DNA from: Gentiana macrophylla
Lineage: Eukaryota > Streptophyta > Magnoliopsida > Gentianales > Gentianaceae
Direction of reading: 5' to 3'
Length of the DNA stretch: 64,000 nt
Assembly (NCBI GenBank): GCA_026214975.1
Contig: JAOBSW010001190.1
Span: 1 to 64,000 of the forward strand
Of the stretch, positions 1-12,010 are shown one piece after another. Position 1 is the first letter of the stretch, and each line of letters opens with the position of its first letter. The position numbers and the translations under genes were made by a program. Below the pieces are notes generated by a model. That model did not search any database, was not told where the DNA came from, and saw only the letters and a program-made list of their open reading frames with translations.

Positions 1-1080
1 AACTCTTTGGAAGAGTACATTCAGTGCCGGAACTAAATGCATCAGAAACTCAATCGAGGCTTGTTCATTTTCATTTAGTGTTATTAGATCAAGAATTTTC
101 ATTTAAAACTCATCTTGTGGCTTAAAACCACAATTTCCCCAAAAGTACAACATACTAAACATTCCTTTCTGCAATTAAACGATTTCTATCCCAAACCAAA
201 TACGTTTATCACCAAAATACTCATAAAAATAGCAGTAAAACTCAACTTAAACACACCAAGGCATATCACAACTCACTAACTACAACCTAACATGAATTTT
301 AGCACCACACAACACAAAACTCATCAACACTCAACCCGACATTATAAAACTATGATTACTCATTAGGAAGAGTCTCTTACCTTAGTTCAAGTAATCTTGT
401 AAGCAAAGCACCAAGAAATTGCTACAACTCTTGATCTCAAATCCCAAAACCTATTAAATCAACAAGAAACCCTAAAATCCAATTTTCTTGAAAATCCAGA
501 AACGAAAAAAATGCTTTAAATAGAAGATTACATGGTTTATTTCTTGTAAAACTATTTTTAAAACAAACTACGCTCCAAGACGATCGTTTTGACTACTCAT
601 GGCTGTGAAACAGAGCTACGGATCGAAAGATATGAATTTTTGAAGAATCGAACTCGACGAATACAAAAAACTAAGGCTAAACTGAAAACTTACTTGTTTA
701 AAAACGAAGAATATGGAAACGACCGTCTTCATCCAGTGATCAATTTTTTCTACTGTTGCATCTTGAAACGATGAACAGATTGGCCCTGCGATTGGAGTTT
801 ACGTTCTCCTTTTTTTCTAAATATCGCGTCGCTGCCTACGCCCTTTTTTGGCGTCGCCTCTCTCTCCTTTTTTTTCAGAATTTTTTTTGCCGTGTTTTGA
901 TTAATGAGAGATTAGATGACATTTTCCTTTTATATTTATTAATTAAATCCTTTTTAAATAATAACTAGATCCTTTAATTAAATTCATTTTAATTAATTCA
1001 AATAGGATAAATAGTAATTAGGTCATAGTGGATTTACCCAATTACTACTTTACCCTTTTCTGAAAAGTCGGGATGTTACA
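1..1080 (-). repeat. 3' LTR of A-inv, cut by the window edge
   Basis: The reverse complement from 1080 downwards starts TGTAACATCCCGAC, the same terminus as the LTRs at 15473 and 22423, and stays alignable to position 1. Just outside it, 1081-1097 is the polypurine tract on the minus strand (plus-strand 'ttcctacccccttaag'). About half of the ~2-kb LTR is in the window. It is clearly more diverged from the other two LTRs than they are from each other, so it is an older or different subfamily member. Confidence 0.8.
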
Positions 1081-4000
1081 TTCCTACCCCCTTAAGAGGA
1101 GTTTTCTCCTCGAAACTCGTACGTAAATGGGGTGTACTTGAACTCTGGACTTTGCAAAGCGTTTCATCTTCTAACTCTTACGGTATTCTTCTTCCATCTT
1201 CCCCACTCTTCTTCTTGTCTTGAGCCAACTTGAGGTTGTGACGATACACTTCAATCTTCTCGTTGGCTTGCTGTATCAGCTCTGGTCTTGTATTATTTCA
1301 TTGCTTCATTTCATCCTAGAAAAATGGCATTCTACGCTTACTTTTGAGTAGGGCTTCAAAAGTGGCATATGGATATTGGCGTGGTAACTAGTGTTGTAGG
1401 AAACTCTTCTATCTTTAACTCCACGAAAGGTCATCAGTAGTACTGTTCCAACTTTTTGTATATCTTTGTTGGTCTAGGATGATTGCAACTGCTATCTTAT
1501 GGCTTCATTTATCACGTCGACACAAACTTGTTGTAGAACTGCAATGATCCCAGGTAAATGACTTATGAGTCTCATTGGGATAGAGAACACGTATTTGCCA
1601 TATTTTCCCTCCGACGATCTGATCCAATCCTTATGACAATAAGGGTTAGCTTGGAAAAAAAAAATAGTGTTTGAAGGTGACAAGTTGAGCACCAGGAAGA
1701 CTAAACCATTTAGAATCAGAAAGAGGGCAGAATCACAACATGCAGGAGCTTTAGAGACAAAACGAGTACACCAAAAGGTCTCCGAATGAAATAAATGGAA
1801 CTTGTCAAGGAAAATAAATAATCAAAGTCTTCGTTATTCAAATAGAGGTTATTTCAAGATTAAAAAGGAGATAGGGTTTTCCTCATGACAATGTAAGGGA
1901 AATCAAAAGTTCAAAAAAGTATGCGATAAACGAGCTTTCAAGTGAAGGGAAAAAGACACTTAAGAATTGTTGGATAAAGTTTGGCTTCGAATAATTAACT
2001 CAAACTTTCAAAGAAAGTGTGAAGATCATTGATGATCCAATTCAAAGTTTCAAGGTTCCACTACTTGAGAGGGTTAGTACAGTGCCGGGGAAATAAGGGC
2101 TCAAGGTTATTCCTCATGTGGGAAAAAGGGTTAAGACAAAATAGACTTTCAACTTGTATGACAAAACTGTAATGGAAAAGCCAAAATTGAAGAAGGAATT
2201 TTAAAAGGTGTATCTGGCGGTTCATAGCTCTAAATGGCCTGAAAGAGAGTTAAAACTAAAGGGTACAAGATACATTAATATGAATTGGAAATCAGAAGTT
2301 TAAGAATTCAAAAGTTGATTGGATAAATAGGTTCGGAAGGCACCTTGGCAAATAATAAACTGCTAAAAGGTTAAAGATAGGTAACTGAAGATGGATGTCA
2401 AGGTAGGATTAAAGATCCAACTGGTAAGAAGATGAGATGTAACCTTGAAAGAACAAGTAGCATTAGATGAAAAGATTACAAAATCAACACTACCCTTAAG
2501 AGGTAAGCTGAGAATATACACAAGTAAAAAGAATGTTCTGGCATTAAAAGGTTCAGTCAAATTTGTACTTGAAAAGAAGAATGGGAGTGCAACAATGCAG
2601 AGTCAGGGGGAACTTGTTCCTTGATTAGACAAGTAAGGAAGCATGGATTTGTTTAAAAGAAAGGCTTTTGGAGATATGTTTCTTAGCTAATTCATGACAA
2701 CAAGTGAAGAGGATTTGTTGAGCTTAAAAATCTAAAGTGATGGATTACATGAGAAATAAATTACCAGAAAATGTATAAATACAAAAGGGCATGAAAAGGG
2801 TCTGAACATCAAACATGGCATGCTGGAGGATAGCATCTTGGTTGTTTATAACTGCAAAAGAAACAACAATGTTAACTTTACAAACATTCTACCATGAGAC
2901 ATACCCTAGGGAAAGATCATTTCAGAAACCTTCTAAGACAACACCCGTAACTTTCTACACTCTTAGCCCAAACCTCAGTCAAAGAGATGAGGATCCCTTT
3001 TAGGTGGTTGTGTAAGATATTAACTCTGCATCTGACATTATCAATTTGTATAACCCAAAAAATATATAATTTGAGCACGATCCAAAGAGAAAATATTTAG
3101 ATACTGGAGTTTCCTATGTGACATAAAAAAATTAGAATTATTGGATGAGAGTGAGTTGGTCAAAAATAATTATTTTTGCCGATTACACAAACTGCAGAAT
3201 TTTCTGATTAATAAACACTGATTTAAATTGCAGATTATTATCAAGCAAAAAGGAATTTGAACTTGATTCCAAAATAAAAGTTGTAGATAAAATTGTTGTC
3301 TACAACATATAAAAAATTCAGGTCATTTCAAGATGTTTAACCTGTTCAAAACAGAAGAATAAGTGAAGGTGCTGCTGCAGATTTTCTGGACTGAGTATCC
3401 GGCAATAACATTGATTTTCTGAACAATCCAGAAATATTATCGAATCAATGTAAAAAGGTAAATTGTAGATAAGATAGTAACCTACATCGATGAAAAATTT
3501 TCAGAATTTTCGGAGCAGGGGAACAATAGTTTTATGTTAAAGGAAAACATGGGAACAATAAACATTCACTAGTGTTGAATAAACATTCGTGTGGAACCCA
3601 TATCGAGCAAGCAAGGTCAAGCAATTTTGGTAAACATAAACCAAGAGATAGTGAAGAGAGAAGGTGGAGGATTTGTAGATTTGAGTCTTTAAACAAAAAG
3701 TTGTGTGCACTAAAACATATTGTAGGGGAGATGCATTGAAGGTAATCACTAGGATGCAAAAGTGTGTTGCCCTGAAATCGCTAAACATTATATAGTTGTA
3801 AGGATATGCAATTGTCAGTTCAAATAGTTCGAAGGATGAGAAACTTATTTTCCTTAAATCAAGCCTTTGACATGATGAGAACACCTTAAAGCAAATAAGG
3901 CACATCAAATAATGTACACAGTTGGAAACCAAAACTTTTCGATATGGGAACTTTTACCGAGTTTCAGAAGTTTCAAATGGAGGATTTAACTAGAGCATGG

Positions 4001-5085
4001 GTTACAATTAGAATGGATGGGGAAACATTTGAAATCGGGATAACCAAGTAGGAAACTAGATGATTATAAAAGAGAACCTTACTAAGGAAGACATAAGATT
4101 GGAAAATCAACACGCAATCGTTTCTTGCCATCGAGGAGCGCTATAACGACAACACCTCGTCTCCACTTACCAAACTTCTTATCCTGGGTAACAACTAGCT
4201 TAAGAATCAGATAAATCAAAGTATTCCCATCTCCTATAACCTACAACACCATAACTTACAGGGTGGAATAAAGAAAGACATATATCCTTCCTTGACGATA
4301 GGACTTAAATGGTTTTGAGAAATTTGGGTGCAAACATAAGCAATGAAATAATTGATTTTCACAAAACAAACTGAACTGATTTTTATCATGAGGCAAAGAG
4401 AAAATCTGTGAGTATATAATTTTTACATATGATGCTCAAAAAGAAAAAATTTTGGGAAGCCATAGGTCGGTCAAAATAATTCTTTTCATCTACTGCTATA
4501 AGCTGTCAACAATTTTCAGGACTTCATCAACTGTCATGTGTTGCAGATTGTGCTCAGACCAAAATGAATTTGCACTTGGTTACAACAAAAATTATAGTGC
4601 ATGATGTTTTCTACAACGTATCAAAAATCCAAGTCATTTGGAGGTGGTTAGCTTATTCAAAACAGAATGATAAGTAAGAGTACCACTGCAGATTTTTCTG
4701 AACCAATTACTCCTCCTTGTTAAACAATTTGTGAACAATCCATATTGAAAACTGAATTGATGTAAAGTGAGAAATTGTAGATAATACAACTTTCTAAGGA
4801 GCTGAAAATTTATAGAATTTTTTTGGAACAAAAAACAAAATAAAAAATGATATAACATGGCATGTAGTAACGTGAACAAAATTGTTTACTCATTTTGCAT
4901 AACACCAAGTTACAAGGAAATGATTAGAACCAAATGTAACATTGCGAAAGCATTAAAACCTCAAAAAGAAAGAACATTAGAGAAAGATTCGAAGATTCTA
5001 AAAGGAAAGTGGGATCCTATTAAGGGTTCTCGAAAGGAACAAAACTTAAGAGGATCACATAAGAGATGTGAGCTTAAAACTTTTG
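1..5085 (-). mobile_element. Inverted, truncated copy of non-autonomous LTR element family A (A-inv)
   Basis: Read on the minus strand, this stretch matches the element at 15473-24425. The 3' LTR lies at 1-1080 and the matching interior runs rightwards to about 5085. Shared landmarks are the pre-LTR signature 'cgaggacgaaac', a purine tract, and blocks at 3537-3932 and 4880-5080 that pair with 18723-19124 and 17630-17820. The copy stops at 5085, so the start of the interior and the 5' LTR are missing. No gag or pol domain is present; short ORFs here are chance. The end signature is that of Tekay/Del-type chromoviruses, so I infer a non-autonomous derivative of that lineage. It is more diverged from the 15.5-24.4 kb copy than that copy's two LTRs are from each other. 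Confidence 0.75.
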
Positions 5086-5450
5086 TCAAATTCGTTGTAG
5101 TTTGATCACAATATGCGCCGTAAGGCACTGCTATCAATCTAGAATATTTTGACAGATTGCACCAGTTGGAAAATAATGATTGTTTGATCGACCTCTACGA
5201 CTCCAAATTACCTTAAATTTTTTGGTGTTATATAAAATTGTCTGATAAACAACTTTCGTCTTTTGTTCTTAATTTTTTCATCACTATCTGTCCAAAAATT
5301 CACTGCTACAAATCTGAAAATTCTTGAGACTATCTTACTTAGGGTTTGCTCGTTATTCTGATTTGTTTGAGAATGAAATTTCTACGATTGAGAATAAGGG
5401 TGAGAGAAACACGAGATTTGTGAGGATATAAATATTTTGCTGATCCTATC
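5086..5450. other. Unassigned AT-rich stretch
   Basis: No ORF or RNA gene can be supported. It separates the broken end of A-inv from the retropepsin-like coding remnant. It contains phrases resembling the internal repeats of family A, so part of it may be diverged A interior. Confidence 0.4.
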
Positions 5451-5885
5451 ATGGCTTGTGACATATTTCGCACACATTGCTTAATTCAGAAAAAAAAAAC
5501 ATATGAGTTGTGCATTGATCATCTAGGAAAAGAGATTCTGATTAGCAGTAAGGTGGTTCAAGAGTTGAACTTGCCGACGGAAAGACATTGTTATCCTCAT
5601 TACTATTTTGAGGGAAGTTATGGGTTTTGGGTTACATGGAAAGCATGGATTCCTTTGTCGCTTAGAGGTCTTCGATTTGATATATTATGTGATGTGGTGC
5701 CACTAAAAGGTGAACACTTGATATTAGCAAAGTCATGGTTACAATTGTACAAAGTACGTCATAATTTGTCCCGCACTATGTATTTTTATTATTATTATGG
5801 AGAGACTTATGTCCTTGAATCACTACCCATAAACAAGATAGTGATCTCAAGATTGAAGAATCAAAAAATGTGGAAAATGAGTTAG
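5451..5885 (+). pseudogene. Retropepsin-like remnant of a Ty3-gypsy polyprotein
   Basis: A 144-codon frame has the general plan of the aspartic protease region of plant chromovirus-type gag-pol. It opens with a segment like the N-terminal strand (CDIFRTHCLI), continues with a central LCDVVPL block near residues 78-84 and an ILAKSW stretch near 91-96 where these proteases usually have ILLGRPW, and ends in a short linker. The position that should carry the catalytic DSG/DTG reads IDHLGK, so the active site is gone. Upstream gag and downstream RT are not found. The remnant lies on the same strand as the LTR that follows at 6823. The assignment rests on pattern recognition by eye; a domesticated or strongly diverged protein is possible. 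Confidence 0.55.
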
Positions 5886-6822
5886 TACATCACAATAATA
5901 AATTGATAGCATGGATGTGTAGGATTGTTGAGGAGGTGAAACAGGAGATGAATAATTCTATTGATGCTCGTCGTCGTAAAACTGTTAAGAGACCATTACC
6001 GATTGATTGTATTTATTGTAACGGGAGTGGCCATTGTTGTTATGATTGCCCTGATTTCTTGCAAGGACTATATGGAATCGACATGGAAGCTCATTTGAAA
6101 CGTGAGTCAGAAAAAGAAGAAGTCATGGTTGAAGTGAAAAACGTAGAGATTGTTAACAATCGCAAGGAGGAGTTGATAAAAACGGAAATTGAGGTGTGGT
6201 GGAGATGGAGGATGAAAATAGCCCTATACTTGTTGATGCGCAGGTGGAGGTGGATGAAACTGAATTTGTGGATGAGAAAGTAGATATGTCGGAGGAGTCT
6301 ATTGTGGAGAAAGAACTGAAGGAGTCAATTCTAGTTGAGGAAAATTATGATTCTATGTTACTAAATTCATGTTTTAGTGTTGTTGAACCTTCTTTGTAGG
6401 TACATGATGATCGTCAACATGAGGAGGACACCGGGCTGTTGGACACATCCAATGCAGTCCCTTTATTGTATTTGGGTGATCTATCCCTGGTTGATAATGG
6501 TAGAAAACCGGCACACACTTTTGTTAATCCTTTTGTGGCACATGTTGCTGTTTGTTCCTAATTGCATTGCTATCATTATACCGCTGCCATGCCAAGATTT
6601 ATCAACATTTTTATCAAGATGATAGATTGTTCTTATGTCCTATTGGTGAAGCATAAATCGTCCTTTCAACTTTCCATTGATTTTCAGCTCTATATACACA
6701 TTATCTTTGATTCCAGATTCTCAAAGATGGTTTTTGATGGCTGTCCAAGTTTGGTGTGTGACGCTCAATTTTACGACATCCTATTGATTCAAGGACGAAT
6801 CCTTTCGAACCGGGAGGCACTG
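5870..6822 (+). pseudogene. Zinc-knuckle and acidic coding remnant next to the retropepsin-like frame
   Basis: The frame starting at 5870 overlaps the end of the previous one. Near residues 47-60 it holds a CCHC zinc knuckle: CIYC, four residues, H, four residues, C. Around 6195 the good frame shifts, and a run rich in Glu and Asp continues to a stop at about 6397. After that stop the same frame remains fairly open to about 6560. Zinc knuckles normally belong to gag, upstream of protease, so finding one downstream is odd. There is no RT, RNase H or integrase before the LTR at 6823. I infer a rearranged or non-autonomous Ty3-gypsy relative. Function unknown. Confidence 0.45.
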
Positions 6823-7513
6823 ATGTAATCCAGCCCAGGAAAGTTGAAGAACCAGCCCATTAAATGCACTATCTATGTTATTTGTCTTGAAGAGCATGAA
6901 GATGAGCTTGGATATATTAATTAGAAGATTTTTATTTGATATTTGTGTCAATAAGGTTAGACCATTTGTTTGGGGCGGCACTGTGATCATATGAATTATT
7001 TTATGCAGTTTTTAGTAGTAAAATGCCGAAATCCCATTAGGAGAGGTGCCTATATATAGTATATTGGGTTAATTGTTTAATTTTAGCAAATAAAAGCCAT
7101 GTGGACTTATTATAGTCAAGTTAGGCCAATAGCAAGTAATGTGCCAAAAATTACTATTTAATTTGTCCCACATTGCTTAGGATTTTATTAGTCTTCTATT
7201 TTGTAGACTATATAAAGGCATTCTATATGTAATTTTCAAACAACAACAATGAATCAGAATATATTTTGAGTGAAACTTTTTTATGAAAGTCCATTTAGAC
7301 TTTACCAATCACTTGCGAGTGAGTGATCTCTTCATCGTAGAGAATACATACCTTGAAGAACAAATCAGCGTCTTGAGCAAACATTGAGTATTCTTGGCCT
7401 ACATCTTAGATAGGATTTTCTAGGATTAGGTTTCCTTAGCTCGTTATTGATCCCTTAGGAGGTTCTTGGGCACGTTCCGATCGTGTTTTCTACCCGGAAT
7501 CACATTAAAAACA
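6823..7513 (+). repeat. LTR on the 3' side of the 5.4-6.8 kb remnant
   Basis: The stretch opens TGATGTAATCC right after a purine-rich run (cgaaccgggaggcac) and a Ty3-gypsy-like pre-LTR phrase 'caaggacgaatcc'. It contains a TATA box at 7209, a leader-like AC-rich stretch downstream of it, and ends near a run finishing 'acattaaaaaca'. No second copy is in the window, so the right edge is approximate, and whether this is a solo LTR or a 3' LTR cannot be decided. The adjoining coding remnant on the same strand favours a 3' LTR of a deleted element. Confidence 0.55.
7209..7218 (+). promoter_or_regulatory. TATA box of the 6823 LTR
   Basis: TATATAAAGG is followed about 30 bases later by an A/C-rich leader (caaacaacaacaatg), the arrangement expected for an LTR promoter. 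Inferred from sequence only. Confidence 0.5.
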
Positions 7514-7654
7514 ATATGATTTTGCTTCATTTTCGTTCTCACAATATAGTTTGCATGCTATGAGTGCCTGTATATGCATGTTTTTCTGCATTTTGCAATG
7601 AATGTTGTGAGTCCGGTGCCCAATTGCTTTAGAAATTCGTATTTTTCCAGCTTT

Positions 7655-7866
7655 TGATTAGTGAGTGATATTGCTTTGAATGTCTTTTCGTCTGACGGGA
7701 GCTCTCTTACTATAAGAGAAGTTAAAATTGATGCCACACAGATACAAGCTGGGAGGGTTAGGCGCGCTCAATGTGTGAGAGAGGAGAAAGTGCACCTCAA
7801 AGCTCAAAAAAAGTGTGCTACCCCGCATGTGCTTCAAACTTGTCACTCTTCTATGAGCGAGGTGCA
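7655..7866 (+). pseudogene. Gag-like coding sequence, piece 1 of 3
   Basis: An open frame follows a good 3' splice site (pyrimidine-rich run, then 'gattag') and runs without stops for about 70 codons. It stops being coding exactly where copia element F begins at 7867. The frame can be followed across F into 14946, so this is the left flank of the interrupted sequence. The residues are mostly hydrophilic with no motif I recognise. Together with the later pieces it looks like the extra or gag-like ORF carried by large Ty3-gypsy elements, but that is inference. Confidence 0.4.
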
Positions 7867-8380
7867 TGTTGGGATAGTGTATCGTGTGTGGAGTGATTTA
7901 CGGAACAGATCCGTAATTCACGGATGGAATTACGGATAATTAAATGCACAAATTAATGTAGATCTAACACATCAAAGCAACTATGGTTCAGATGTAATAA
8001 ATCAAAACAAGTAAATGATAGATCTAATGAAATACATATATGACGATTAAGATCTAACATTTAAACTATCACCACACCGATCTGACTTGAAAGTAAAGCA
8101 ATATAAAGTGCAATGCATAAATAAATGACGAACCGAGGCGAGTATGAACTCTTTCCTTAAGACAAATTGCTCCGGTATGGTGCCCACGGTTGTAGCAACT
8201 GTCTTCCAAGATACAATGGCTTTCGTCTCGGATTTAGAGGCACTTCAAAAATCCGAGCTTCGGCAAACTTACATAGTGCTCCGACTTCTCTTCGACTCAA
8301 TATCTAGATCTATATGACTGACTCTTTGTGGTGGAAAGACACAAGAGAAAATTCGATGCTTAAACTCTCATCCATGGGGT

Positions 8381-8390
8381 TCTTTATATA
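8381..8390 (-). promoter_or_regulatory. TATA box of copia F LTR (left)
   Basis: The reverse complement reads TATATAAAGA. The matching site in the other LTR is 14324-14333. The repeated CCAAT-type motifs lie upstream of it on the minus strand. Confidence 0.5.
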
Positions 8391-8536
8391 GTGGAGAGGA
8401 GGAACCAATGCTCAAATATGATTGGCCGAGACACATTATCAAACTTTTCCCCTTGGAAAAGTAATGGGCGACTTCTCCCTCAAGGAAAGAAGGTTGGCCG
8501 AAATTATTAGGCTAATTTCGAATTATTCCACTCATC

Positions 8537-8605
8537 TGATTGGTCGGATGATGTGTCGTCTGAATTCTGATTGGTCGAACGGCTCAATGAATTCTGATTG
8601 GTCGA
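8537..8605 (-). promoter_or_regulatory. Array of CCAAT-type motifs in copia F U3
   Basis: Three copies of TGATTGGTCG (CGACCAATCA on the coding strand) start at 8537, 8568 and 8595, about 150-215 bases upstream of the TATA box. Related GATTGGCCG and GTTGGCCG occur near 8425 and 8491. The other LTR has only two full copies (14480, 14507), so copy number varies between the LTRs of one element. An enhancer role is inferred. Confidence 0.45.
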
Positions 8606-9107
8606 ATGACACAATAATATTCCAAAATTAATTTATGGTAAATTTCATAAAGAAATTTTGTTCAAAAAATTAATAGTAACACCCGAACCGAACCGAGCCG
8701 AGCTCGAGCACGAGCCGAGCCGGACGGCGGCTGCGGCGCGCGCGCGCGCGTGTGGAATAATCTACGTCCTCCCTCCTTCACAAAAGTACCTTGCCCATTG
8801 GGGCACATCTATAAGAGAATACACTAGCTCTTATATATGGAGCACAAGTCTCACATATTTCCAATGTGGGATATTGAGTTGAGGTACTCCCTTCAACTCT
8901 TATCTCCAACACATTTCCAACCAACTTTAGGCATTAATTTCTCATTCACCCGACATCCGAATCGAGTGATTCAAAATCCCATCATCAACTACTCCGTATA
9001 GAGTATTTAGTGATATCATTAACTCTCGATGACAAACATCGGAGCCTATCCGTAAATCGCGCTAAAGTTGACTATTCAACCCTTCAAAAAAGGCTTTTTC
9101 TCCAATA

Positions 9108-9125
9108 ATCCCCCACATGAATAAA
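9108..9125 (-). other. Polypurine tract of copia F
   Basis: On the minus strand the bases next to the 3' LTR read CATGTGGGGGAT, a typical copia plus-strand priming tract directly abutting the LTR. Confidence 0.7.
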
Positions 9126-9659
9126 AATTAATGCAAATGCAAATGCAGACTCTGAAGAGAAGTCAGACGGAAAAATATTGCATCAGGAGAGGTAGCTTCT
9201 GGCCTTGAACCTGCCTTAGTGAAGTACTATCGGATTTACTCGGCTAATCAGTGAACTAGGTCTTGAACTGTTCAACCTTTAGTGTAAACCAAGACAATAG
9301 CACTCACACAATATTTCCCCTAGCACCTTTCGGTTCTCATGGTTGTGTCCATCTCGGCCCTGGACAACACTTGGTTTCAGAAAGTGCTTTAGAGAATTCA
9401 AGCCTCAAAATTCTCATAGAAGCGGCCCCACTTCGCACTTACATAGGTGACCTCATATCAAGGGTATTCTGCCCTACCCCACTTGAATATCAAGATATAG
9501 GAATCATTAAAAGCTAAGCATAACCTCACATCCTCTGCAGATAGCACTTTTATTCTCTCAGAATGGGTAAGTGCTGGACTGTTCCTTATAGCTTAGTTGT
9601 CCCTTTTGAACCATGATCTTGGGATCTCCAGTCAACATGGTTGGGTTGCCACTACAAGG

Positions 9660-11110
9660 AAACATGCGTAATAGGCTTCAGTTCCATTCCGGTTGTCAAA
9701 ATTGACATCTGATCTCTAGCTAAACCTTTTGTAAGCGGATCCGCGAGATTCTCCTTCGACCTTATATAATCGATGGAAATCACATCATTAGAGATCAATT
9801 ATTTAATGGTATTGTGTCTACGGCGTATGTGTCGAGACTTACCATTATACACACTACTATGTGTCCTTCCTATAGTCAACTTACTATCGCAGTGTATGCT
9901 GATAGCAGCCACTAGTATGGAATATCCTCAAGGAAATTCCTAAGCCATTCAGCTTCTTCTCCAGCCTCATCCAGTGCTATGAACTCAGCCTCCATTGTGG
10001 AGCGAGCTATGCACATTTGTCTCATAGACTTCCAGGACACAAGACCACCACCAATCATGAATAAGCATCCACTGGTGAACTTCGAATCTTTCGTAGTTGA
10101 TATCCAGTTGGCATCACAGTATCCCTCTAATACTGTTGGATATCTTATATATCATAATCCTAGACTCATAGTGTACTTCATGTACCTCAAAAACCTATTT
10201 AAGGCTTTCCAATGGTTATGATCTGGATTACTCGTGAACCTACACAGTTTCTTCACTGAACATTCTACGTCTGGTCGTGTACAGTTGGTTATGTACATCC
10301 GACTTCCGATCACTTGAGAATATCTCAATTGATGCACAAGTTCATCTCTGTTCTTGACTAAGTGCATACTTAGGTCAAGTGGAGTGCTCACAGGACTTTC
10401 ATCAAAGACATTAAGTCTTTTCAAAACAGACTCATGATAATGAGTTTGTGACAACACAAGTCCACCAGATACACTAGAGATCTTAATCCTTAGTATCATA
10501 TCGACAACTCCAAGGTCCTTCACATCGAAGTTCCTTGCCAGCATCCTATCTGTATTCATGATACTCTCATGAGTACTTCCCATTATTAGCATGCCATAGA
10601 CATACTATCACAAAGGTGTGTTCTCAATGTAGACATATATATGTCCTACCCACTTGACAACATGACATTGTCAAACTTGATATGCCGTTGCTCTGGCTAA
10701 TATTCGAGCCACAAAGAGACTTAACAAGTCTACACACCTTACTCTCTTAGCCTGGAACTATGAACCCATCGGGTTGTTCCAAGTACATATTTTCTTTCAA
10801 CTCACCAGAACCATCCATTTGATGGACTTCTAGGTTATAGACTCCAACTATATCGATGAGAACCCTTATATAAGTAATTCTCACAACTAGTGAGTAAAAC
10901 GCCAAGGCCTTCTTTCTGTTGATACCCTCGGGCTACCAACAACGCCTTACAGTAAATCCATCAACCTTCAACTTCTTCTGGAAAATCCACTTGCACTCGA
11001 GTGGTTTATTTCCGTTGGAAGACCAACCACTTCCAAGTGTGGTTTTGCATGATGGATTGTATTTCACTATTTATCACCTCTTTCCAGAAATGATCTTCTG
11101 GTATTGACAT
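9660..11110 (-). pseudogene. Copia F reverse transcriptase and RNase H remnant
   Basis: RT reads from about 11110 to 10152. It begins with a WKE-type segment, then has a QQKEGL stretch, and ends with a 146-codon open piece (10592-10152) holding the TPLD and SRMY...TRPD blocks and a final LRYMK motif. RNase H follows to about 9660, with a CDANW segment and an [11 protein letters not shown] block in recognisable order. At about 10590 a short deletion removes the codons of the catalytic YVDD motif and shifts the frame. Many other stops are present. Order and motifs are those of Ty1-copia. Confidence 0.8.
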
Positions 11111-11479
11111 TGCCTCAGCATACGTCATGGGTTCGTTTTCTACCATATAGGTCAGAAAATCAGGAGCAAAGGACTTGGAAGTCCTAGCCCTCTTACTAAG
11201 ATGATGTTCCTCAATTTCTTGAGGACCACTCTCTTATATGTCCTTTTACTCATGTTTGCTTCTTCTTTAACACTTTCCTTACAAGGAAATATATCCGCAA
11301 GGAACACCACATTCTTAGACTCGATGATGACACGTTCATGTACATCATTGATGTCTGATTCATGCACCAGAACATAGGCACCAATGATTTTTGGTCCTAT
11401 CACTCACTTTGGTTTAGGCACTTCAACCTTAGCCAAACACCCCCACATTTCCAAGAATATGTAGCTTGACCTTGGCCTT

Positions 11480-12010
11480 TCCACAACTCTTACAGGGTGT
11501 CATCCTTCTTCTTTGAAGGGATATTGTTCAGAATGAATTTTTCTGAGAGGATAATACCCCCCACAAGTTCTGAGGTAAACATGAACTTATCAACATAGCA
11601 TTCATCAACTCTTTTAGAGTTTGGTTCTTGCATGTAGCAAAACCCCATGACTGAGGTGTGTATGATGTAGTTGTTTGATGAATGATACCGGGCCCTTAGC
11701 AAGACTCATGAAACAATACATCATATCCCCTACCACAATCACAACGAATACATCTCATTCGACTGCTATGTTTATTCTCACCTTCATTCTGACTACTTAA
11801 GGCATCATGAGCCTTATCTTTGCTTTTCAGCATATCAACGTCTGGTGCTATCATCAATAAAAGTAGCAAGATACTTCTATTACCTCTAGTTTACACGAAT
11901 CTAGAGGTTCTGTGTTCCTTTCTACCGGTCAACCGGTGAGTTAGCCAACATGGCTTCAACACATACTCGACACTTGTGATTAGGATCAAATTTCAAATTT
12001 GGTAACAACA
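11480..12010 (-). pseudogene. Copia F integrase remnant
   Basis: Pieces in several frames show the zinc-finger C..C pair (CRVC, about 11975), a FIDDSTR block near 11870 at the first catalytic Asp, a KSKD stretch, and a core segment with TYTPQS-type spacing and LKELMNAML near 11560-11690. The linker toward RT (11152-11403) keeps a recognisable VHESDIND...IIESKN stretch. Several stops and shifts disrupt the domain. Confidence 0.7.

Larger units (their letters stand above)
7867..9107 (-). repeat. Copia F 3' LTR (left copy)
   Basis: It is nearly identical to 13807-14945 but about 100 bases longer. The extra sequence is mainly a G+C-rich block near 8705-8790, including a CG run, plus one more copy of a CCAAT-type motif. 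The TATA box is at 8381-8390 on the minus strand. Confidence 0.85.

Noticed and set aside
9979..10221. Plus-strand 80-codon ORF
   Set aside because: Antisense of the copia F RNase H region.
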